DNA of 64,000 nucleotides from Roseovarius nitratireducens (GTDB taxonomy: Bacteria > Pseudomonadota > Alphaproteobacteria > Rhodobacterales > Rhodobacteraceae). The DNA lies in contig NZ_PDNI01000065.1 of the NCBI RefSeq assembly GCF_002925845.1, positions 328,310 through 392,309 on the forward strand. Reading direction: 5' to 3'. The notes under the pieces are model-generated. The model was not told the DNA's origin, did no database searches, and saw only the letters and a list, made by a program, of their open reading frames with translations. A program made the translations under genes and the position numbers. Positions 45,177 to 53,067 of the stretch are shown piece by piece. Numbering within the stretch: the stretch's first letter is position 1; each line of letters starts with the position of its first letter.

Positions 45177-46222
45177 TGCAATTTGCCTCCGACAATGCCG
45201 GTCCCGCCCTGCCACAGGTGATGGAGGCGATGATCGCCGCCAACGCGGGGCACGCCCCCTCCTACGGCGCCGAGGCGCTGATGGAAGAGGTCCGCGACCG
45301 GCTGCGCGACCTGTTCGAGGCCCCGCAGGCGAGCGTCTACCTCGTGGCCACCGGCACGGCGGCCAACGCGCTGGCGCTCGCCACCCTGTCGGAGCCGTGG
45401 CAGACCGTGTTCTGCACGCCGCTGGCGCATGTCCACACCGACGAATGCAACGCGCCCGAGTTCTTCACCGGCGGCGCCAAGCTCAGCCTCGTGGGCGCAG
45501 GCGACAAGATGACGCCGGATGAGCTGGAGCGCGCCATCGGCGGCTGGCCTGCGGGCGACGTCCACAATCCGCAGCACGGACCGGTGTCGCTCACGCAGGC
45601 CACCGAACGCGGCCGCATCTATACCTGCGAGGAAATCGCCGCGCTCTGCGGCGTGGCGCGCGAGCACGGCCTGCCCACCTACATGGACGGCGCGCGCTTT
45701 GCCAACGCGGCGGCGGCGCTCGGCTGCACCCCCGCCGAGATGACGTGGCGCGCGGGCATCGACGCCGTCAGCTTCGGCGGCACCAAGAACGGCTGTCTCG
45801 GCGTCGAGGCGGTGATCTTCTTCAACCCCGAGAACGCCTGGGAATTCGAGCTGCGGCGCAAGCGCTCGGCGCATCTCTTCTCCAAGCACCGGTATCTCTC
45901 GGCGCAGATGCTTGGCTATGTCACGGCGGATGCATGGCGCGAGGCGGCACAGCTCGCCAATGCCCACGCCGCCAGGCTGGCCGAGGGTCTGCGGACCGTG
46001 CCGGGGGCCGAGATGGTGCACAACCGCGAGGTCAACATGATCTTCGCCCGACTGCCGCGAGCCACCCACCGGCGGCTCAGGGCGGCAGGCGCGGCCTACG
46101 CGCTCCACGAGGGGCCGCTGGACGCAGGCCCGGACGAAGAGCCGCTGATGGCCCGATTCGTCTGCGACTGGTCGGTGCGCGAAGACGAGATCGACCGGTT
46201 TCTGGAGATGGCGGCGGGGTAG
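45176..46222 (+). CDS. ltaE: Low-specificity L-threonine aldolase
   Basis: 348-aa PLP enzyme of the beta-eliminating lyase/threonine aldolase family that splits L-threonine or allo-threonine to glycine and acetaldehyde. The PLP lysine is K204 in SFGGTKNGCLG, and the phosphate-binding TGTAAN block is at 59-64. It is coupled to the YcgN-like gene by a 1-bp overlap and closes the ribF run. Confidence 0.9.
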   Translation: MQFASDNAGPALPQVMEAMIAANAGHAPSYGAEALMEEVRDRLRDLFEAPQASVYLVATGTAANALALATLSEPWQTVFCTPLAHVHTDECNAPEFFTGGAKLSLVGAGDKMTPDELERAIGGWPAGDVHNPQHGPVSLTQATERGRIYTCEEIAALCGVAREHGLPTYMDGARFANAAAALGCTPAEMTWRAGIDAVSFGGTKNGCLGVEAVIFFNPENAWEFELRRKRSAHLFSKHRYLSAQMLGYVTADAWREAAQLANAHAARLAEGLRTVPGAEMVHNREVNMIFARLPRATHRRLRAAGAAYALHEGPLDAGPDEEPLMARFVCDWSVREDEIDRFLEMAAG

Positions 46223-46370
46223 TGTTCGCCACCTGAATAAAAGGGGCGTGGTTTGCCTCCGGTGCGGCCTTGGTCGCTCGGACGAAGGGGCGAGGGCGGG
46301 TGTGCGGACGAAGCAGCCGTTCGATGTTGCCTCACCAAGGTCCGCTTCAAGGCACCGGCAACGGGCCAGT

Positions 46371-47189
46371 CTATTCAAGATGCGGCGAACCAGTTCGGCG
46401 ATCCCAGACCATTGCCCAAAATTGCTGATCCCAGTTCGTCTGGTGGCCGTCAAGATAGCGGGACTTCCCGAGCGCGTCTCCAAGACGAGAGACAATTTCA
46501 CAAAATTTCGTGTCCTCGGAGGCGCAGTTAGCAAGCCAAATACGTCCTAGAGTGTAATGCAGGATCGAGTGATACAACGTTATTCGAGTGGCCTTTTGAG
46601 GGTCATAAACGATCGGCCCACTTTCAATATACGCAGTGCTCTCGCCGGGGTTGGCAAAGTGCAAACGACTTTGCCACTGAGCTAGTTGCGAAGTGTAATG
46701 TGCATATGGCTGGACGGCTCCTGCCAGCTTAGCCATGAAATCTTCCCAACTCTCCGACCAAAGCCCCGTACCATAGGAAGGCCATACCTCCCTAGCGAGC
46801 CACTGGCGGACTTTGCCAGGTGACGCTCTGCCCTTCAACCAGTCTTCTAGAATCGCCTCTCGGCCATTCGTTCGGCACATGCCCAGCTCAATTATTGCCA
46901 GCGCTTCGATGCAATATCGGGTTTGGGAGAGCGCGTTGGCGTGAATGCCTGCCTTGTTGGCTTCATAAGCGATTTCCATGGCATGCACAAAAAAATAGAC
47001 TGCTTCTTGCGGCACCAAAGATAGGTGAGTTGGCAGGCCATGCGATTTGATCGCCGCGGCGACTCTCTGGTGGACGGGATCGAATGCTTCCTCGGCCCTA
47101 ATAAACCACTCTGGTATATTGCGTTCAGCCAACAACCTATCCCTTTTTGTTCGTGGTCTTGGAATAACGCTAGCTGGAATTCTTGTCAC
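46371..47189 (-). CDS. Orphan protein of lower GC content
   Basis: 272-aa predominantly helical protein with no recognised family and no signal or membrane segment. Base composition is plainly lower in G+C than in the flanking genes, and codons such as TTA, ATA and AGA are common, which suggests recent transfer. The start is a GTG at 47189. The flanking gaps (46223-46370 and 47190-47352) have no gene, no tRNA and no obvious direct repeats. The long N-terminal Arg/Lys stretch could bind nucleic acid, but that is a guess. Confidence 0.65.
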   Translation of the reverse strand: MTRIPASVIPRPRTKRDRLLAERNIPEWFIRAEEAFDPVHQRVAAAIKSHGLPTHLSLVPQEAVYFFVHAMEIAYEANKAGIHANALSQTRYCIEALAIIELGMCRTNGREAILEDWLKGRASPGKVRQWLAREVWPSYGTGLWSESWEDFMAKLAGAVQPYAHYTSQLAQWQSRLHFANPGESTAYIESGPIVYDPQKATRITLYHSILHYTLGRIWLANCASEDTKFCEIVSRLGDALGKSRYLDGHQTNWDQQFWAMVWDRRTGSPHLE

Positions 47190-47352
47190 GCTCTTGGCGG
47201 CGTCAACATAAGCCTACCTTCATGCGCATCGCAACATTCAGCACTGTCGGCCCCCTCGCCCTCATCCTACCCTTTCGCTCAAGGACGCCGACCCCGTGCC
47301 CGATACCCTGCGTCCATCGGGTGTCCCATGCCACGCGGCGGATGCCACGCCC

Positions 47353-47748
47353 TCAGCCCGCGTAATCAGCATCGCTGACATGGTCGAGCCAGTCCGCCGT
47401 GCGCCCGTCCACCGATTCCTGGATGGCGAGGTGGCACATCACGCGGTCCGGTGCCGCGCCGTGCCAATGCTCCTCGCCGGGTGGAATCCAGACCGTGTCG
47501 CCTTCGCGGATCACCTCCACCGCGCCGCCGCGGGTGGCGACGCGGCCCACGCCCGACAGAACGTGCAACGTCTGCCCGCGCGGATGCGTGTGCCACGCGG
47601 TACGCGCGCCGGGCGCGAAGGTGACGCGCAGAGCGCGGATATCGGTCCCGGCCCCCTCGCCGATCACCGGCTCGTGCCAGACCGTGCCGGTGAAATAGTC
47701 GGGGTCGGCGGGACGGCTCGCGCGTGTATCTGTCCTGATGATTTCCAT
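47353..47748 (-). CDS. Cupin domain protein
   Basis: 131-aa single-domain cupin. The first metal motif is HTHPRGQTLHVLSG (about 53-66), and the second is PPGEEHWHGAAP (about 90-101). It resembles (R)-mandelonitrile lyase/quercetinase-like small cupins often next to decarboxylases; the substrate is unknown. The start at 47748 is used because the upstream open frame has no homology. Confidence 0.82.
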   Translation of the reverse strand: MEIIRTDTRASRPADPDYFTGTVWHEPVIGEGAGTDIRALRVTFAPGARTAWHTHPRGQTLHVLSGVGRVATRGGAVEVIREGDTVWIPPGEEHWHGAAPDRVMCHLAIQESVDGRTADWLDHVSDADYAG

Positions 47749-47826
47749 GAGCCACTCCCTTGTTTCGCTCCCGATCCTACGCCGCGCGCCGCATGATGCA
47801 ACGCCGCTTTTTCCCCGGCGACTCTC

Positions 47827-47854
47827 TTGACGCCCCGTGGCTTTGCGCTTAAGC
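47827..47854 (+). promoter_or_regulatory. Candidate rpmB promoter
   Basis: TTGACG and TTAAGC with a 16-bp spacer on the plus strand, about 90 bp upstream of the rpmB start. The -35 is strong and the -10 moderate. Confidence 0.6.
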
Positions 47855-47947
47855 ACCGTTCACGGAATTCGGGGCGCTGCCTGTGGCGGTGCCCGTTTGT
47901 ATTGAGACAGGGCCTCGATGCCCTCACCCAGAGACGAGGATGACCCC

Positions 47948-48238
47948 ATGTCGCGCCGCTGCGAACTGACTGGAAAAGGCCCGATGGTCGGCAACAACTC
48001 GAGCCACGCCAACAACAAGACCAAGCGCCGGTACCTGCCGAACCTCAACGACGTGACGCTGCAATCGCAGACGCTGAACCGCGGCATCAAGCTGCGCATC
48101 TCGGCACACGCACTGCGCAGCGTCGATCATCGCGGAGGGCTCGACGCCTTTCTCGCCAAGGCCAAGGACGAAGAGCTTTCGGCCGCCGCGCTGAAGGTCA
48201 AGAAAGAGATCGCCCGCGCACAGGCCGCCACCGCCTGA
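47948..48238 (+). CDS. rpmB: 50S ribosomal protein L28
   Basis: 96-aa L28 with the family N-terminus [20 protein letters not shown] and the [11 protein letters not shown] block. It starts at 47948; the upstream open frame of ten codons is not conserved. It is monocistronic, with its promoter in the 199-bp gap upstream. Confidence 0.96.
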   Translation: MSRRCELTGKGPMVGNNSSHANNKTKRRYLPNLNDVTLQSQTLNRGIKLRISAHALRSVDHRGGLDAFLAKAKDEELSAAALKVKKEIARAQAATA

Positions 48239-48339
48239 GCCCGGCCCCGATCCGACAGACCTGCCCCGTCGCGCCGCGGCGGGGCTGTTTCGTTTTGTCG
48301 CTTGCCGCGCGCGCCCGGACCCGCCTATACCTGCGGGCG

Positions 48340-48687
48340 ATGACAGCCTCGCGCGGCATAACCACTCTCGGGCTCTGCCTGTTTCTGGCGCTTACCAGCG
48401 TCACCCTCGCGGTGGCGCGCGGCGCGCCGGGGCCGGTGGGGGTGATGGTGATCTGCACCGGCGAGGGGATGCAACGGCTGGCCGTCGATGCCGACGGACA
48501 GCCGGTGGCGCCACCGCATATCTGCCCCGACTGCCTGCTCGCCTTCCACGCCAGCCCGCTGCGCGATCCCCTGCCCGCCCCGCGCGCCGCCTGCACAACC
48601 GCGCGCGCGCCCTTCGCCGAGGCGAGCCACGCCGCCGCGCCCGCGCGCCCGGCGATGCTGGCGCGCGCGCCGCCGCTCCAGGTCTGA
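48340..48687 (+). CDS. Exported Cys-motif protein upstream of PCuAC
   Basis: 115-aa protein with an N-terminal hydrophobic segment (about 6-26) then VICTGEGMQRLAVD and the motif HICPDCLL (about 60-67), followed by an Ala/Pro-rich tail. It resembles DUF2946-like proteins found next to copper genes. It precedes the copper chaperone gene by 40 bp, so a copper-related periplasmic role is inferred from Cys/His content and position. Confidence 0.7.
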   Translation: MTASRGITTLGLCLFLALTSVTLAVARGAPGPVGVMVICTGEGMQRLAVDADGQPVAPPHICPDCLLAFHASPLRDPLPAPRAACTTARAPFAEASHAAAPARPAMLARAPPLQV

Positions 48688-48727
48688 GTTCACACTTTCC
48701 CGCAACCAGACCCACAGGAGCGACACC

Positions 48728-49198
48728 ATGTCCCTCAGATCCACCGCCTTCACGGCGCTTGCCGCCCTCACCCTCGCCGCGCCCGCCATGGCGCAGGAAA
48801 TCCACGTGCTCGACCCCTACGCCCGCAGCGCCAGCCCGATGGCCAGAACCGGCGCCGCCTTCATGCTGATCGAGAATATCGGCGACGCGGATGATCGGCT
48901 GATCGACGTCACTTCTCCCGCCGCCAAGCTGGCGCAGCTTCACACCCATCGCGAAAAAGACGGCGTGATGAAGATGGTCCATGTCGAGGAGGGCTTTGCC
49001 GTCCCGGCGGGCGAGACCATTTTCCTCCAGCGCGGCGGCAACCACGTCATGCTCATGGGCCTGGCCGAGCCGTTCGAGCAGGGCAAGACCATCTCGCTCA
49101 CCCTCGTCTTTGAGAAATCCGGCGAGATCGAGATCGAGGTGCCGGTCGATCTCGCACGCAAGGCCGGGCAAGGCAACGGGCAAGGTCACGGCGACTGA
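48728..49198 (+). CDS. Periplasmic copper chaperone PCu(A)C
   Basis: 156-aa exported cupredoxin-like chaperone that delivers Cu(I) to cytochrome oxidase. The signal peptide is at 1-22 (AMAQ). The family's His/Met metal pattern is present: H72/H74, M81/M83, H106 and M108. A short His/Gly tail ends the protein (GQGHGD). The 3' end overlaps the convergent sirtuin gene by 13 bp. Confidence 0.9.
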   Translation: MSLRSTAFTALAALTLAAPAMAQEIHVLDPYARSASPMARTGAAFMLIENIGDADDRLIDVTSPAAKLAQLHTHREKDGVMKMVHVEEGFAVPAGETIFLQRGGNHVMLMGLAEPFEQGKTISLTLVFEKSGEIEIEVPVDLARKAGQGNGQGHGD

Positions 49199-49896
49199 AC
49201 GCCCGCCTCTCCGATAAGGCCCGCCACCCACTCGGGCACGACACGCGAGGCGCGGCCCTGCCGCGCCTCGTGGAAATCGCTTGCCACCGCAGACGCCTCC
49301 AGATTGATCTCGACGCAATGCGCGCCCGCGCCTGCCGCCTCCTGCGCAAATCCCGCCGCAGGCCAGACCTGCCCCGATGTGCCGATGGCCGCAAATAGGT
49401 CGGCACCGGCCAGATGGTCCAGAATCTCCTCCATCCGGTAGGGCATCTCGCCGAACCAGACCACGTCGGGGCGGCAGGCGCACGCACCGCAGGCCGGGCA
49501 GGCATCGGCGCGTGACATCTCCGGTGGCGCGTCCCACCGGTGGCCACAAGCGGCACAGAGCGCGCGCGCCAACTCTCCGTGCATGTGGATCACCCCCCGG
49601 CTCCCCGCCGCCTCGTGAAGAGCGTCCACGTTCTGCGTGACGATGACCACCTCGCCGGGGTGCGCCGCCTGCAGCCACGCAAGCGCCGCGTGCGCGGCAT
49701 TGGGCCGGACACCGGCGGCCTGCGCACGGCGGGTGTTGTAGAAACGGTGCACGCGGCCCGCGTCGCGGATAAATGCCTCGGGTGTGGCCACGTCCTCGAT
49801 CCGGTGCTTGGCCCACAGGCCGCCCGCGTCGCGAAAGGTCGCGAGCCCGCTTTCCGCGGAAATCCCCGCGCCGGTGAGAATGACGATCTTTTCCAT
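49186..49896 (-). CDS. cobB: NAD-dependent protein deacylase (sirtuin)
   Basis: 236-aa sirtuin that removes acyl groups from lysine using NAD. The NAD motif GAGISAESG (9-17), the catalytic His in IHMHGEL (about 105) and four zinc Cys in CAACGH...CPACGAC are intact. Residues Y53 and R56 in RFYNTR match the class III signature linked to desuccinylase/demalonylase activity. It is divergent from the phosphatase gene, 39 bp away. Confidence 0.92.
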   Translation of the reverse strand: MEKIVILTGAGISAESGLATFRDAGGLWAKHRIEDVATPEAFIRDAGRVHRFYNTRRAQAAGVRPNAAHAALAWLQAAHPGEVVIVTQNVDALHEAAGSRGVIHMHGELARALCAACGHRWDAPPEMSRADACPACGACACRPDVVWFGEMPYRMEEILDHLAGADLFAAIGTSGQVWPAAGFAQEAAGAGAHCVEINLEASAVASDFHEARQGRASRVVPEWVAGLIGEAGVQSP

Positions 49897-49935
49897 CGCG
49901 ACCTCCCCGTCTATATCTGCCGGATCGGAGGCCCC

Positions 49936-50373
49936 ATGACCACCCGGATTCTATTTGTCTGCCTTGGCAATATCTGCCGCTCGCCCGCCGCCGAGGGCGC
50001 GGTTCGCGCGCTGTTGCCGGGCGCACAAACCGACAGCGCGGGCACGGGCGACTGGCATGTGGGCGAGCCGCCCTATGGCCCGATGCAGCACGCGGCACAG
50101 GCACGCGGGCTCGACATCTCGGACCTGCGCGCGCGGCAATTCGAGGCGGCGGATTTCGAGCGCTTCGACCTGATCGTCGCGATGGACGACAAGAATCGCC
50201 GCGCGATCGAGGCGCTGCGGCCAGCGCACTGCGCCACGCCGGTCACCCTGCTCACCGATTACGCGCCCGAGGCGCGTGCCGATCACGTCCCCGACCCCTA
50301 TTACACGCGCGATTTCGACGGTGTACTCGACCTGATAGAGAGCTGCGCGCGGGGCCTCGCCGCGCGGCTCTGA
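49936..50373 (+). CDS. Low molecular weight protein-tyrosine phosphatase
   Basis: 145-aa phosphatase with the P-loop CLGNICRS (C9 to R15/S16) and the general acid in DPYYTRDFDG near residue 120. In bacteria it can dephosphorylate tyrosine kinases or act on arsenate as a relative; nothing nearby points to either. It is not linked to an exopolysaccharide locus here. Confidence 0.92.
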   Translation: MTTRILFVCLGNICRSPAAEGAVRALLPGAQTDSAGTGDWHVGEPPYGPMQHAAQARGLDISDLRARQFEAADFERFDLIVAMDDKNRRAIEALRPAHCATPVTLLTDYAPEARADHVPDPYYTRDFDGVLDLIESCARGLAARL

Positions 50374-50501
50374 TCCGCGCGCCCGTTCGGAAAGTCCGAA
50401 ACCGGCTTTCACGTGCTGGAAAAACCCCGTCACATCCCCGGCAAATCGCTTGCCCGTCACGGCGCCGCGCCCCATTCCAAGAGGGGAAGGAGACCCGCAC
50501 C

Positions 50502-51797
50502 ATGCCGCTGACATACCTCAAGATCGCCCACGCAGAGATGCCACAGGCCGCTGCCGATATCGCCGACACGGTGCAGGTCATGCTCGCGCGGCTGCGGGCG
50601 GGCGGCGCGCAAGTGGCACTGGAATACGCCCGCGACCTCGATGGCTGGGACGGGCCTGTGACGCTCGGCGAGGCCGAGATCGCAGCCGCCTCGGCCCGCG
50701 TGCCGCAGGCGCTCAAGGACGATATCGCCTGGGCGCATGACAACATCTCGCGCTTCGCCGCCGCCCAGCGCGCCACCGCGCAGGACATGGAAATCGAGCT
50801 GCGCCCCGGCCTGATCGCCGGGCAGAAGCAGATCCCGGTGCGCGCGGCTGGGTGTTACGTCCCCGGCGGGCGCTACAGCCACATCGCCTCGGCGCTGATG
50901 TCCATCGCCACCGCGCGAGAGGCCGGCGTGGGCGACATCACCGCCTGCTCGCCTCCCTCCGGGCCGGGCGGCATCCCCGATGCGCTGGTGCACACGATGC
51001 ATCTGGCCGGGGCCACGCGTATCCTGTGCCTCGGTGGGGTGCAGGGCGTCGCGGCGATGGCCTTCGGCCTGTTCGGTGCCCCGGCGGCGGATATCCTCGT
51101 CGGCCCCGGCAACGCCTACGTGGCCGAGGCCAAGCGCCAGCTTTTCGGCCCGGTCGGCATCGACATGTTCGCCGGGCCGACCGACAGCCTCGTGCTCGCC
51201 GATGACAGCGCCGACCCCGAGACCATCGCCGCCGACCTCGTGGGACAGGCCGAGCACGGCGCGACCTCGCCGGTGTGGCTCGCGACCAGCTCGCGCGCGC
51301 TGGCCGAGACGGTCATGGCGCGCGTGCCTGCGCTCATCGCCGCCCTGCCCGAACCGAACCGTACCGCCGCCGCGACCGCGTGGCGCGACCTGGGCGAGGT
51401 GGTGCTATGCGACAGCGCCGAGGAAATGGCCGCCCATGCCGACGACCGCGCACCCGAGCACCTGCATGTGCAGGCCCGCGATCTCGACTGGTGGCTGGGT
51501 CGGCTCGCCGCCTACGGCTCGCTGTTTCTGGGCGAACGCACGACCGTGGCCTTCGGCGACAAGGCGGCGGGGCCCAACCATGTCTTGCCCACCTCCGGGG
51601 CCGCGCGCTACACGGGGGGGCTGTCGGTGCACAAGTTCCTCAAGACGGTTACCTGGCAAAGGGTCGAGTCGCAGGCGCTCGGCGATCTGGCCGGGGTGAC
51701 GGCGCGGCTCAGCCGGGCGGAGGGGATGGAGGGGCACGCGCGCAGCGCCGATATCCGCATGGGCGCGGAGGACCGCGCCCTCACCTCGACGGGGTAG
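50502..51797 (+). CDS. HisD-family dehydrogenase, probably HpsN-like
   Basis: 431-aa NAD-dependent dehydrogenase of the histidinol dehydrogenase family. Zinc and catalytic residues are kept: Q and H in GQAEHG, E and H in RAPEHLHV, D in AFGDKAAGPNH and H in EGMEGHARSAD. The N-terminus (MPLTYLKIAHAE) and overall pattern are closer to the HpsN (sulfopropanediol 3-dehydrogenase) side of the family than to true HisD. No his genes flank it, and a racemase gene follows by 8 bp. The substrate may be a sulfonate or another diol; this is inference. Confidence 0.75.
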   Translation: MPLTYLKIAHAEMPQAAADIADTVQVMLARLRAGGAQVALEYARDLDGWDGPVTLGEAEIAAASARVPQALKDDIAWAHDNISRFAAAQRATAQDMEIELRPGLIAGQKQIPVRAAGCYVPGGRYSHIASALMSIATAREAGVGDITACSPPSGPGGIPDALVHTMHLAGATRILCLGGVQGVAAMAFGLFGAPAADILVGPGNAYVAEAKRQLFGPVGIDMFAGPTDSLVLADDSADPETIAADLVGQAEHGATSPVWLATSSRALAETVMARVPALIAALPEPNRTAAATAWRDLGEVVLCDSAEEMAAHADDRAPEHLHVQARDLDWWLGRLAAYGSLFLGERTTVAFGDKAAGPNHVLPTSGAARYTGGLSVHKFLKTVTWQRVESQALGDLAGVTARLSRAEGMEGHARSADIRMGAEDRALTSTG

Positions 51798-51805
51798 AGC
51801 GACCG

Positions 51806-52489
51806 ATGAAAACCGTGGGCATTCTCGGGGGGATGGGGCCAGAGGCCACCATCCTCCTGATGCAAAAGGTGATGGCGGCAGTGCCCGCGCGCGACGATTC
51901 CGACCACGTGCCACTCCTCGTGCACCAGAACCCGCAGGTGCCCAGCCGCATCAAGGCGCTGATCGAGGGGACCGGAGAAGACCCCGGCCCCACCCTCGCG
52001 CGCATGGCCCGCGATCTCGAGGCAGGCGGCGCGCAGGCGCTCGCCATGCCGTGCAACACCGCGCATCACTACGCCCCGGCGGTTCGCGAGGCGACGGCGC
52101 TGCCGTTTCTCGACATGCTGGACCTGACCGCTACGCATCTGGCAGGGGCGGGGGCGCGGCGCATCGGCATGCTCGCTTCGCCCGCGACCCGGCTCGCGGG
52201 AGTGTTCGACGCGCCCTTCGCCACTCATGGCCTCACACCCGTCTTTCTCCGGGACGACGCGGCCCTCCTGTCGGTCATCCGCGCGGTCAAGGCGGGCGAG
52301 CCGCTCGCCGCGCTCCGTCCCCGCCTGCGCACCGAGGCCGAGGCCCTCATCGCGCAAGGGGCCGATCACCTGCTGATCGCCTGCACCGAACTCTCGCTGA
52401 TGTCCGATGCATTACCGACGCAATACCGACACTATACCGACAGCCTAGATTGCCTGACCGCCGCGATCGTGGACTTCGCCCGCGGCTGA
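51806..52489 (+). CDS. Aspartate/glutamate racemase family protein
   Basis: 227-aa cofactor-independent racemase. The two catalytic Cys motifs are seen: MPCNTAHH (about 76-83) and IACTELSLM (about 192-200). The start MKTVGILGGMGPEAT is typical. It pairs with the HisD/HpsN-like gene. The 3' end carries the TACCGAC repeat array, which makes its last 25 residues unusual. Confidence 0.85.
   Translation: MKTVGILGGMGPEATILLMQKVMAAVPARDDSDHVPLLVHQNPQVPSRIKALIEGTGEDPGPTLARMARDLEAGGAQALAMPCNTAHHYAPAVREATALPFLDMLDLTATHLAGAGARRIGMLASPATRLAGVFDAPFATHGLTPVFLRDDAALLSVIRAVKAGEPLAALRPRLRTEAEALIAQGADHLLIACTELSLMSDALPTQYRHYTDSLDCLTAAIVDFARG
52413..52441 (+). repeat. TACCGAC array, 11-bp period (copy 1)
   Basis: Three perfect TACCGAC heptamers at 52413, 52424 and 52435, spaced exactly 11 bp, inside the 3' end of the racemase gene. 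The same heptamer, inverted and with the same spacing, occurs at 56808. Confidence 0.75.
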
Positions 52490-52649
52490 TCCCGGTCGTT
52501 CAAGTCCGTCACGGGAAATGGTGCGCGCAAGGCCCTGGGCCCGGTCATGGACGCAGCACATCAATGGGGCGGGACACATAGGCCCGACCTGACATAAGAC
52601 AGGAGCATGGTGCTGCCGCGGCGTGGGGCGAAAGTGATGAGGGCTTGAC

Positions 52650-52678
52650 TTGCAGCCCCTCGGCGGGACCAGTTATCT
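52650..52678 (+). promoter_or_regulatory. Promoter of the H-lectin gene
   Basis: TTGCAG and TTATCT with a 17-bp spacer on the plus strand, 26 bp upstream of the start codon at 52705. A good housekeeping-type promoter. Confidence 0.65.
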
Positions 52679-52704
52679 TTCTGGATCAAATCGACGGAAA
52701 TGCC

Positions 52705-53058
52705 ATGCAGGTCTTGTTGAGAGAGGCGATAGGGATCGCACAGGGCGACGAGTCCCTCTTTTCCGATTTCGCGGATGGCGGCGAGATGTGGACCGCCGAG
52801 GGCACGCGCGAACGGCGCAAGCGGGTGGTGTTCGACCCGCCCTTCCGGGCCGCGCCGAGCGTCCATGTCGGCCTGTCACTGTGGGATACCGATTGCAGGA
52901 CCAACGCCCGCATGGAGGTGAGCGCCGACAACATTGCCGCGGGCGGGTTCGACATCGTCTTTCGAACCTGGGGCGACACGCGCATCGCCCGCGTGCGGGT
53001 ACGCTGGATCGCCATTGGCGCGGCACATCACGAGGATGACTGGCGCGATCTCGAATGA
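52705..53058 (+). CDS. H-type lectin domain protein
   Basis: 117-aa protein whose last 70 residues match the H-type lectin fold: VVFDPPFRAAPSVHVGLS, then LWDTDCRTNARMEVSADN and FDIVFRTWGDTRIARVRV. H-type lectins form trimers that bind GalNAc-type sugars in animals; bacterial members are uncharacterised. There is no signal peptide. The start at 52705 fits the promoter. It is convergent with the mltB-like gene, 9 bp away. Confidence 0.75.
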   Translation: MQVLLREAIGIAQGDESLFSDFADGGEMWTAEGTRERRKRVVFDPPFRAAPSVHVGLSLWDTDCRTNARMEVSADNIAAGGFDIVFRTWGDTRIARVRVRWIAIGAAHHEDDWRDLE

Positions 53059-53067
53059 CCGCCGCGC

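Noticed and set aside
46223-47352. Phage or integrative element around the AT-richer gene
   Set aside because: No integrase, tRNA target or flanking direct repeats were found; only a single odd gene can be supported.
50502-51797. Plain histidinol dehydrogenase for histidine synthesis
   Set aside because: The N-terminus and neighbours do not fit hisD in a his operon; kept as HisD-family, HpsN-like, without a symbol.
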